Below are positions 32,722-41,425 of a stretch of 64,000 nucleotides of DNA, in pieces (the stretch's first letter is position 1; every line of letters starts with the position of its first letter). The translations under genes were made by a program, and so were the position numbers. Location: assembly GCA_947311845.1 (NCBI GenBank), contig CAMZMU010000111.1, positions 23,907,023 to 23,971,022 on the forward strand, written 5' to 3'. The notes beneath the pieces are model-generated. The model was given only the letters and a program-made list of their open reading frames with translations, did no database searches and was not told the origin of the DNA. The stretch comes from Poa pratensis (lineage: Eukaryota; Streptophyta; Magnoliopsida; Poales; Poaceae).

Positions 32722-33775
32722 TGGTGAAGGCTAGGCTTCATGGGTGGCCCGATCTTCACGGATTTGAGGCGGGAGAGATGAAGAACACGAAGAACAAGGA
32801 AGAACACAAGACACAAAAAGGGGAAAACAAGTAAACACACAAGATAACTAGCAAGACGCACTGTGGCAAGATTCAATTGGACACAATTCCCCAAGGGCAG
32901 CCCCCAATTCCCCTCTCCCAAGTACACCTTACTCTAAGGATTGTTTGTCCTCTTGGTCAATCCTACCAAGCCAACCAAGTCACTTCAAGAGGAAGGATTG
33001 GCAAGTACAAAGTACATGAGGAAGTTCATCTCCACAAGCGGAGGCCTTGGTTCATCTCCCGGAGGAGGCCTTGAGTCATCTCCCGGAGGAGGCCATGGAT
33101 CATCTCCCGGAGGAGGAAGGAGACACGTGGAAAGAAGGAGTCTAGCTCTACTTTAGTTTCCAAATCAAGTCTAACCCTAGATCTGGATGGGAAACCTCTT
33201 TATATAGTGTTGACTTCGAAGGGGTAGGTGGGGGAGGTTAGTTGGGCCTCCAACCCGTGCTGGCTCCCGCAGCAGCGGTAGTACCGCTGGTGCGGGTCTG
33301 GTACGCGTCAGGCTCGGTGCGGGCGGTAGAACCGCTCGCCCGAGCGGTAGTGCCGCACATGGTCGCAGACGGAGGTTCTGGGCGGAAGGACGGGCGGTAG
33401 TACCGCTGGAGCTGAGGGGCGGTAGTACCGCTAGGGCCGGCGGTACTACCGCACATAGTCGCAGAAGGGGTCTTCTGGCGGCAGTGCGGGCGGTAGTACC
33501 GCCCGGTCTCTGTTTCTTCTCCTTGGCCATCTTCTTGAGCATCTTCTTGGCCATCTTCCGGAGCATCTCCTTGGTCATCTTCTCCATCACCTTGGGGATC
33601 GTTATCAACGTGGTTCCTGAGTACGCATAGAGTATCCGAATGACATAGCAACCCATTCAACGAGGTGTCGAGGTCACACATAGTTAGGAGTGAATTCACC
33701 TTAGCATGTATAGCTTTGACCCTTGCTCGTGTCATTGGGCCACTTGGTGTAGACGCCGTAGGCGGGGCTACATCA
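32722..33775 (-). repeat. 3' LTR of element B
   Basis: This 1054-bp LTR has a minus-strand TATATAAAG box at about 33198-33206. It contains seven copies of GCGGTAGTACCGC-like near-palindromes (33274-33502). It is 21 bp shorter than its partner, by one repeat unit. Confidence 0.94.
33238..33735 (-). CDS. LTR-encoded C-terminal extension of element-B pol
   Basis: Within the LTR a frame from MTRARVKAIHAKVNS (33735) is open for 165 codons. It remains open upstream through the LTR border to the G-run at 33779-33785. GPMTRAR-type sequence is usual at the C terminus of chromovirus polyproteins, so this is probably the true end of pol. It is separated from the main ORF by a one-base shift in the G-run. 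The distal half (GRYYRP repeats) only reflects the GCGGTAGTACCGC repeats. The same frame exists in the other LTR (61575-62093). Confidence 0.5.
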   Translation of the reverse strand: MTRARVKAIHAKVNSLLTMCDLDTSLNGLLCHSDTLCVLRNHVDNDPQGDGEDDQGDAPEDGQEDAQEDGQGEETETGRYYRPHCRQKTPSATMCGSTAGPSGTTAPQLQRYYRPSFRPEPPSATMCGTTARASGSTARTEPDAYQTRTSGTTAAAGASTGWRPN

Positions 33776-35453
33776 TCTCCCCCCCTTGGGAAAGAGTCGT
33801 CCTCGACTCTTGGTCCTCTTCATCACTTGATGTTCCATAGTATGGCGAGAGGTCGGCCACATTAAAAGTATCATGGACCAAATGCTTGGAGTTGGAGATG
33901 TCGATCTTGTAAGCATTGTTGTTGATGCGCTTGAGGACCTTGAAAGGACCGTCTCCACGAGGATGAAGCTTGGACTTCCTTGCATCCGGAAAACGATCTT
34001 TGCGAAGATGTAGCCAAACAAGGTCGCCTTCTTCAAAGACCATGGCGCGCTTGTTCTTGTTCATCTTCGCAGCATGTGCTTCATTGTGCTTCTTGAGTGT
34101 AGCTCGTGTTTCCTCATGCAGCTTCTTCATGTAAGCGGCCCGCGTGTCGAAGTCCATGTTAACTTGCTCACGTAGTGGTAATGGTAACATGTCAGGCGCG
34201 GTGTAGGGGTTGTAGTCATAGACGATCTCGAAAGGAGTTCTCTTGGTTGCTCGGTGTAGTGCTCGATTGTAGGCGAACTCGGCGTGTGGAATGCACTCTT
34301 CCCAATTCTTCAAGTTGGGCTTGATCAACACCCGAAGTAGCGTAGAGAGGCTTCGATTGACGACTTCGGTTTGACCATCCGTTTGAGGGTGGTAGGCGGT
34401 GGAGAAGAGGTGCTTGATCCCCATTTTGGCCATCAACGTCTTCCAAAAGTAGCTCACGAACTTGGCGTCACGATCCGAAACGATGGTCTTGGGCACTCCA
34501 TGAAGACGGACGATTTCCCTAAAGAACAAAGTAGCAACATGTGAAGCATCGTCGGTCTTGTTGCATGGTATGAAATGTGCCATTTTAGAGAATCGATCAA
34601 TGACGACAAATATAGAGTCCTTGTTTGTTTTAGTTCGGGGAAGACCCAATACAAAGTCCATAGCAATGTCGGACCAAGGTCTATGTGGAATTGGTAAAGG
34701 CATGTAGAGGCCATGAGAGTTTAACGTGGACTTAGCTTTGAGGCATGTAGAACATCGTCGAACTAGGCGCTCCACATCGCGCTTCATTCTTGGCCAATAA
34801 TAGTTGGTGGTGAGCATTGCGTAGGTCTTGTCGCGGCCAAAATGTCCCATAAGTGATCCTCCATGTGATTCCTTTAAAATGAGCAAACGAAGCGAAGACT
34901 CGGGAATGCAAAGTTTGTTAGCTTTAAACAAGAAACCTTGATGCAAATGGAAATCACCAACTCCTTTGTGCTCCGAACATTGAGCAAAAATGTCACCAAA
35001 GAAAGCATCGGAAGCATATAAATCCTTTATCTCATCAAGACCGGAAACACTAATATCAAGACGTGTAAGTAGGTTGGCTTTGCGGGATAAAGCATCCGCG
35101 ACCACGTTGTCTTTACCTTTCTTGTACTTGATGACGAAGGTAAAAGACTCAATGAATTCGACCCACTTCGCATGTCTTTTGTTCAAATTCGATTGACTTT
35201 TCAAATATTTCAACGATTCGTGGTCCGAATGTATAACAAACTCCTTAGGGCGAAGGTAGTGTTGCCAAACATCAAGAACACGAACCAAAGCATACAATTC
35301 CTTGTCATAAATGGGGTAGTTTAGGCGAGCTCCATCAAGCTTTTCACTATGGTACGCGATGGGCCTACCGTTTTGCATAAGAACACCACCAATTCCCAAC
35401 CCGCTCGCATCACATTCAATTTCAAAAGTTTTCGAAAAATCCGGAAGGGCGAG
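33768..35453 (-). CDS. Element B pol: RNase H and integrase part
   Basis: The open frame runs from the element C junction at 35453 through the ATG at 35399 to a stop at 33768 (543 residues from that ATG). It begins with the RNase H region ([36 protein letters not shown]). The integrase follows: an HHCC zinc finger (His179, His186, Cys216, Cys219) and a catalytic triad in DIAMDF (Asp248), VSDRDAKF (Asp309) and [12 protein letters not shown] (Glu345). The C-terminal part ends with [20 protein letters not shown]. The stop lies seven bases inside the LTR. No chromodomain is seen. The N-terminal half of pol lies beyond element C at 56400. Confidence 0.9.
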   Translation of the reverse strand, partial: LALPDFSKTFEIECDASGLGIGGVLMQNGRPIAYHSEKLDGARLNYPIYDKELYALVRVLDVWQHYLRPKEFVIHSDHESLKYLKSQSNLNKRHAKWVEFIESFTFVIKYKKGKDNVVADALSRKANLLTRLDISVSGLDEIKDLYASDAFFGDIFAQCSEHKGVGDFHLHQGFLFKANKLCIPESSLRLLILKESHGGSLMGHFGRDKTYAMLTTNYYWPRMKRDVERLVRRCSTCLKAKSTLNSHGLYMPLPIPHRPWSDIAMDFVLGLPRTKTNKDSIFVVIDRFSKMAHFIPCNKTDDASHVATLFFREIVRLHGVPKTIVSDRDAKFVSYFWKTLMAKMGIKHLFSTAYHPQTDGQTEVVNRSLSTLLRVLIKPNLKNWEECIPHAEFAYNRALHRATKRTPFEIVYDYNPYTAPDMLPLPLREQVNMDFDTRAAYMKKLHEETRATLKKHNEAHAAKMNKNKRAMVFEEGDLVWLHLRKDRFPDARKSKLHPRGDGPFKVLKRINNNAYKIDISNSKHLVHDTFNVADLSPYYGTSSDEEDQESRTTLSQGGEMM

Positions 35454-36714
35454 TGTGGCACCCCGATCCAGATGATCGAGTCACCCCATATACCAGTCCC
35501 AGAAACACTGGCTATATGACAGCTTGGTAAACAAAGGCATAACCAAATTTATTCATAAGGCTTCGAACTCGAACCGATACAACATATTACATTCACGGGT
35601 GAGGCTCCCGCTCTTGCGCAACGGCGCACACAACAGTATGTACATTATTTTTCTAACATCAGCCTCAAGCGGTAGTGGCAGCGGAAACATAGACGGTAGC
35701 GTAGCGACAACGGGCTTTACTCCACAGGGTTCTGCCTGGAATACGGGTTCCTAGTTCTCATAGAGCGGGTACTCGGCGACAGGTTCAGCAGGGTCTGGCC
35801 ACATGAAAAGCCAGGTAAGTACTTTGACGTACTTGCAAGACATCAGCCCAAAACAAGCAAGGTCTACCTATATGGCATGGCATGATTCAGAAAGTAGCAT
35901 GGCATGAGGTCGGTTGCAAGGATGAGTCCAAGCTTAACGGTTGGACATAACTTACCTACTTACCTTAGTAGGGTGTTTTCACGTTATCGAGTGAGATCAC
36001 GTTTCTCACTCAACAACTTATAACCACAACGAGGCTACCAAGCCCCTAGCCAACTCTGGCTTAAACAACAACTTTCCGAGTCCTTAGCCAACTCTGGCCT
36101 GACTCACAACAATTCCGGTGTTCGCTGGTTTCAACTTAATTAATTCTCCAAGTTCGACTGGACTGACCCCTAGTGTGACTTGACCCAAACAACGTCCCAT
36201 AACCTGGGGACAAGGCTAGAATCTAGATTTACACTCTCGAGAGGTTGCAACGTTTATCCACACGCTGAAGTCTAGGCTTGCACCGCCGGTACCAAAGTAC
36301 TAGAACCAATCACGGCGACAGCACAAACCCACACTTCCACAACCGTTATCCTACCCGGACACTCCCTGTATAGCCACCGACATAACTCTACGTCTTATGA
36401 AGAAGTGAATCCGGCACGTCCCCAACTGATGAGCGACGCCTAGCTCCGGAACCTTCACAAGCCTAGCCCCGACCACAAAGGTAACCGACTAGACTTGCCA
36501 AAAGGGTGGCGTCAAAGGAGGCCTGATAAGATACTTAGTCATGGTCCGCCCACGTGAACGACGCGTGGTTGTGCGAGGTGTTTGGTGAGTGGCACTAAGT
36601 GACTCAATCTAGTCGAGGGAGGTGATTATCTTCTTAGTCAAATTTCTTACTTCAGTTTCCATCAAAGCAAGCAGCACACGCAAGGCATATAACAACAACA
36701 TAATACTTGCATGA

Positions 36715-36810
36715 ATAAACATAACCATAATAACAATAATAACAACAATGACAATAATAACAATAACAGTAATAACAATAATACCATAATAACAATAATA
36801 GCATAATATT
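36715..36810. repeat. (ATAACA/AATA)n microsatellite in the element C LTR
   Basis: This is imperfect AATAACAATAATA-type repetition. The same stretch recurs at about 53848-53943 in the other LTR. The hydrophobic poly-Ile/Val/Leu reading on the opposite strand is a by-product. Confidence 0.85.
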
Positions 36811-38014
36811 TCCCCCACTTCCATGACTGAGGCGGGAGACCCGGCCATTGCCCCGGAAGTGTGAGTGTTACCGTAAAAGAATAACCGAAAGGCACTCATA
36901 AAAGTGAGAGAGCATCCATTCCACTCGAGGTTACCCTGACGTGGTGTCAGCAATCTCGGCAAAAGAACCACGGAAAAGTCAGCTCCCCAGCGTCGCAGTC
37001 CGGTTGGTCTATGCCAACCATATTTGACGGGGGACAAGGCAACTAACGCTTTTGGCGAATGCCCCCGACACCGAGGATCATAAGACGACATTCGTCCGCT
37101 CCTCACCTCGGCGAAGAGGAAAGAACCAAACAAAGCCCCGCAAAAATGCGAGACGCACAGTGGTAATAATTCCCCCATTCCCTTGACTGAGGTGGTAGAA
37201 CCGACCATTGCCCCGAGAAAGTGAGTGTTGCACAGATAAGCAATATAAGGGGTGCAATAACATAACATGCGGTATGACATGTGAGATGCAACAGATAATA
37301 ATTCAACAGACGAAATATTTCTAAGTCGACCAAGTTTGTAATTGGGTTGGTGGCTTGCCTTCAGGTTCAGGGTAACTCCTAATCCGTCGGAGAGGTTTGA
37401 ATCTATTCAAAACGAGACGAACATGCATCAAAATCAATCCTAGGGTATTTAAATAAGTGCAAAATCAACTATCTCCAAATAAATCTTTCCTGGTTCCATT
37501 GGAAAGAGAAAAATCAAACTAAGCCAACAAAATTGGTTTCATATTTTTCTGACTATTATTCAAAGAGATATTGCTATTTGAATCTAGGTTTAAAATCTGC
37601 CCTTTTATTTAAAAGAAATAAAACCGAAAAACGGTTGGATAATGTTTAAAGATCTGACCAGTGGGGCCCACTGGTCAGTGACTCATGGTTCAACCGAACC
37701 GTTATGCCGCGGGAAAAACAGAGGGGGCGGCGCTTCCGTCGCCGGCGTAACTCCGGCGAGGGCGTGCGGCCAGGGGAGGGCGAGCTAGGGAAAGAGGAGG
37801 GGCTCGGGAGGCTCACCGTGCACCAGGGCGTCACGGCGGCGAGGTTTCGAACTGCGGCGAGGTTCTGGGCGGAGATCCCACCGTCTCCCACGGCGCTGGC
37901 GTCGGGCCGTGGATGATTCCCACGATTCCGAGCACGGATCACCACGGTGAGCACGGCATTGGCTTCGCCATGGTCTGGGCACTAGTAGGAAAACCCAATT
38001 CTATGGAAGCTTAT

Positions 38015-38290
38015 TCTGTGGCGCACCTCATAGCCGTGCGCCACAGAATAAGCTTCTGTGGCGCACCAGCCATGGTGCGCCACAGAATAGCCTTATTCTG
38101 TGGCGCACGGCTATAACGATGCGCCACAGAATAAGCGCGGGCCCCACACCAACGCACGGGTCTGCCACTTTTGACCTTATTCTGTGGCGCACTGGATAAG
38201 GTGCGCCACAGAATAGGTTTATTCTGTGGCGCACTGCGTAAGGTGCGCCACAGAATAGGTTTATTCTGTGGCGCACTGGGTAAGGTGCGC
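38015..38290. repeat. CACTA-1 left subterminal inverted repeats
   Basis: ATTCTGTGGCGCAC and its complement GTGCGCCACAGAAT alternate about every 20-30 bp and would form strong hairpins. A matching set occupies 39900-40100, including a near-perfect hairpin at about 40038-40074. Confidence 0.88.
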
Positions 38291-38309
38291 AACAAAATAA
38301 GTGCGCACA

Positions 38310-38880
38310 AGAGGGAAAAAGGACCCGCCCGATCCGAGCCCGCACCAGTTCATCGTCCCGCGCCTCTCCCCTCCCCTCCCCTCGCCGCCGCAACTCCCCT
38401 CCCCTCGCCGCCGCAACTCCCCTGCGCCCGCCCGAGCCGCGCCCCGGCCAGCCCCTACCCCTCCCCTCCCCTCCCCTCCCCTCCACAACACCGCCGCAAC
38501 TCCCCTCCCCTCGCCGCCGCAACTCCCCTGCGCCCCGGCCGCCGCCGCCCGAGCCGCGCCTCTCTCCTCCTCCACGCTCGCCCCCGCCCGCCGCCCCACC
38601 CCCGCCGCCGCCGTCCACCCCAGCCGCCGCCGCCGCCTTCCACCCGCCCCGCCGCCGGATCCCGGTGGCCGTCCACATCCGGAGCTCGCCACCGCCGGAG
38701 CTCGCCACATTCCGCCGCCGCCGCCTCCTCTCCAGCAGGTACCTCCCGTCCCCTCTCCTCCCCTCCCCTCCCCTCCCGTCGCCGTCCCCTATCCTCTCCT
38801 CTCCTCGCCTCCCCTCCCGTCGCCAGTGGGTCGACGCCACCGCACGGCACCACCGCACGGAACAATTGTTTTGCTCCACA
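38310..38880 (+). other. GC- and pyrimidine-rich leader of the CACTA-1 cargo gene
   Basis: A very GC-rich, CCCCTCCCCT- and GCCGCC-rich tract ending in a CCAGCAGGTACC donor-like site at about 38735-38746. Any reading frame here is Pro/Arg low complexity. I interpret it as promoter or 5' UTR exon. Confidence 0.4.
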
Positions 38881-39250
38881 TTAGATTTTGTAGATGTAGA
38901 TTTTGTAGATGTAGATTTTGTAGATGTAGATGTAGATTTTGTGGCGATGTAGATTTTGTAGATATTAGTTCATATTTGATGTAGATATTAGATGTAGATG
39001 TAGATTAGTTTGTTAAATGTAGATGTAGATTCAGATGTAGATGTAGATTTTGTACATATTAGTTCATATTTGATGTAGATATTAGATGTAGATGTAGATT
39101 AGTTTGTTAAATGTACATGTAGATGTAGATTCTGAACATGTTAAATTCGATGTGTTAGATATTAGATGTTAGATCTGTAGATATTAGGTATAATTTTATA
39201 TTCGATGTGTAGATGTTAGATGTAGAAATTCGATATTAGTTTGTTGTCAC
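38881..39250 (+). repeat. TAGATG-type minisatellite
   Basis: Tandem and interspersed TAGATGTAGATTTTG units degenerate rightward. They lie between the GC-rich leader and the ORF, where an intron would be expected (an acceptor-like cttag lies at 39346-39350). Confidence 0.85.
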
Positions 39251-39356
39251 ATGTATATTATTTTTAGATGTTCACTTTTGTAGATATTAGTTTGTTGTCG
39301 ATGTTCATATATGACTAACCCCTATATCAAATGCTTTTATTTAACTACTTAGCATC

Positions 39357-39710
39357 ATGTCGGAGCCGGAGCCGGAGCCAATGTTACTTGTTGTTTTTTC
39401 TCAGAACATCCCATGCAGAGCTAGATCTTTCTTCTTGGAGCATCAGGGAGTTGCCATTACCGAGCAGAAGACATTTGAGGTCACCTTGGCCCAGTTGACC
39501 GTGCCTACTAGGGAGTTCAAGGTTCAGTGCACCAACATGGCGAACGAGACATACTTCGAAGGCGCGGTTTGGAGAGCACTTGTTCATCGCTACCAGATGC
39601 AACCTGCCGAGAAGTGCAACTTCTACCTCGACGAGGGTACCAAGGAGATCTACTTCATGTACAAGCACCCCGACCACCCGAGTGATCATCTCGAGGATGA
39701 CGCTATTTGA
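39357..39710 (+). CDS. CACTA-1 cargo ORF, small protein (possibly B3-like)
   Basis: This intact 117-residue ORF starts MSEPEPEPML a few bases after an acceptor-like TTAG. The pattern is: N-terminal IPCRARSFFLEHQGVAI, then a strand-rich stretch ending REFKVQC, then ETYFEGAVWRALVHRYQMQP, AEKCNFYL and EIYFMY. It resembles the strand-helix layout of plant B3 DNA-binding domains (a Gly/Trp motif then 'F.L'), but the similarity is weak and judged by eye. The acidic tail is DHLEDDAI. The gene sits inside an otherwise gene-free CACTA element and shows no frameshift. The function is not established. Confidence 0.55.
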   Translation: MSEPEPEPMLLVVFSQNIPCRARSFFLEHQGVAITEQKTFEVTLAQLTVPTREFKVQCTNMANETYFEGAVWRALVHRYQMQPAEKCNFYLDEGTKEIYFMYKHPDHPSDHLEDDAI

Positions 39711-41401
39711 GTTGGCTAATTCTGTAAAACTTCGGCACTTTTGTAAAACTTGTGATGAGACATATATTAGTCATGTGTTTGTTTTGATATATGTATCTGT
39801 GAAAATATATCCCTGTTTCTGTTATATCTGTGTAAATATGAAATATACATGTATTCTGGTATTATACTGGTATTTGTATTCTGGTAATATGTGGCACAGT
39901 AATTCTGTGGCGCACCCAGAACTATTCTGTGGCGCACCCTATTCTGTGGCGCATGGTTAGTGGGGTGCGCCACAGAATAGCCACTATTCTGTGGCGCATG
40001 GGTGGTGCGCCACAGAATAGCTTATTTAGTGGCGACTATTCTGTGGCGCACCACCCATGCGCCACAGAATAGCAAAATGGTGCGCCACAGAATAGCTTTT
40101 CTGTACTAGTGGGGGAGGCTATGGGTGGAGTTAATCGACGAACGGAGCCCCTCTGGCGATGAATTTGTCCACGGCCGTGGCGGCTAGGGCAAGCTCGTCG
40201 CCGGAGTTGCGGTGCTCGTCGAGCTACGATTGGAGCAGGGGAGGGCAGTGGGGAGGCTGGGAGGTGGATGCGGTGCTCAGCGGTCGAGGGGGTGGGGTTT
40301 TATAGTGCTCCCGTGCCGCGGCCGGAGTTAATGGCACGGCGAGGTGTCGCCACGGCGTGAGAAGGGCGGTGGCGGGGCGTTGCGATGCCGGTGGCACAGG
40401 AGGAGCACGAGGGAAATGCGGCGGCGACGGACCGGTCCGAGCGGCGCGAAAGGCGCTGACAGGAGGGCCCGGCGGCGCTGTGCCATGCGGCGCGTCGCGT
40501 AGCGCTTGGCGCTTGCGCGCGGCCGCCGTCCGGCGCTTCCTCCGGCGACGCGTGGTGGCCAGAAGGTGCAGGGAGAGGAGGGAACGTGCTGGCGAGGGTT
40601 GGGGTGCGGGGAACGCTGAACGGCGACGACCATATCAGGGCGGCGCCGCCTGTCACGGGGATGCCGGCGGTGACCGCCGTTCTGGCTATGCCAGAAGCGG
40701 CATCACCACCTTACTCTCAGTTCACAACTCCAAATGAGATGGGGTTTTCACCTACGTGTGCCAAATTCAATTTCCTACAACTTTTGTGACTACACTTTTT
40801 GCAAATTTGAAACTTGGTCCGACTAGAATTTGAGAAAAATAGCACTGGCCAGAAATGGAAATTTAATGTTTGGGGTGGTAGATGGTGTTGGGTGGCCTGG
40901 CCCTTTTGTCCTGAGGTAGGAGTGATGAATTTGAGCCTATCCATGCCTTGGTTTCATCTAGGAGAATTAGTTTGGCTAGGTTTTAAAAAGATTTGAGAAA
41001 AGGGGCAGAACACAAAAAGATTTGTGGAGAGAAAATTTCCAAGTCATGGCACCACATTTTTGTATAAAAGTGATCCACATCAACTAGGGAGTGTCCCCTA
41101 ATTTTTGCAGAATTTTTGGAGACATTAAAATAGGGGTTCCTTTGTAAGGTCAATTAAAAGGGCATTTTTCAAAAAGGAAAAAGAATTTCCCAAATAATTA
41201 TTTATCCAGGGATAAAATCACAAATGGAAGTACCAAGTGGGAGGAGAATTACATGCACAAGATCCCACTTGATTTGTCATGTTTGCAAGGTTCAGGAATT
41301 CAAAAGGATTTTCCAGAGGTTTAAAAATCCAAATGCAATTTAAATCAGAGAATAATGCACTTTGGAAATTTTTTAAAAAGGCCAAAATTCAGGGTGTTAC
41401 A

Positions 41402-41425
41402 GACCTTCCCCCCTTAAGATGAATC
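41402..41425 (-). other. Element C polypurine tract
   Basis: The minus strand reads CATCTTAAGGGGGGAAGGTC directly before the 3' LTR start at 41401. Confidence 0.8.

Larger units (their letters stand above)
37980..40111 (+). mobile_element. CACTA-1, non-autonomous, complete
   Basis: This 2132-bp element begins CACTAGTAGGAAAACCC and ends TTTTCTGTACTAGTG. Its target duplication is GGG (37977-37979, 40112-40114). The partner LTR has the empty site (catggtctggggaggct, about 55104-55120), which proves the boundaries. Both ends carry dense TTCTGTGGCGCAC inverted repeats, the CACTA-3 family motif. Inside are a GC-rich leader (38310-38740), a TAGATG minisatellite (38881-39250) and a 117-residue ORF (39357-39710). 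No transposase is present. Confidence 0.95.
35454..41401 (-). repeat. 3' LTR of element C, containing CACTA-1
   Basis: The LTR is 3813 bp once CACTA-1 and one GGG copy are removed, against 3815 bp for the partner. A few substitutions and single-base indels separate the two. An ATAACA-rich microsatellite (36715-36810) lies in both copies. Confidence 0.92.

Noticed and set aside
36609..37280. Hydrophobic poly-Leu/Ile/Val minus-strand ORF, repeated at 53742-54032
   Set aside because: It is the reverse reading of the ATAACA microsatellite in the element C LTR. The frame is broken differently in the second LTR.
38015..38290. CRISPR-like regularly spaced short palindromic repeats
   Set aside because: These are eukaryotic CACTA subterminal repeats. 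Orientation alternates, spacers are short and variable, and they lie at both ends of a bounded transposon.
38171..38984. Pro/Arg-rich ORFs on both strands in CACTA-1
   Set aside because: They come from CCCCTCCCCT and GCCGCC low-complexity DNA and are mutually overlapping in several frames.
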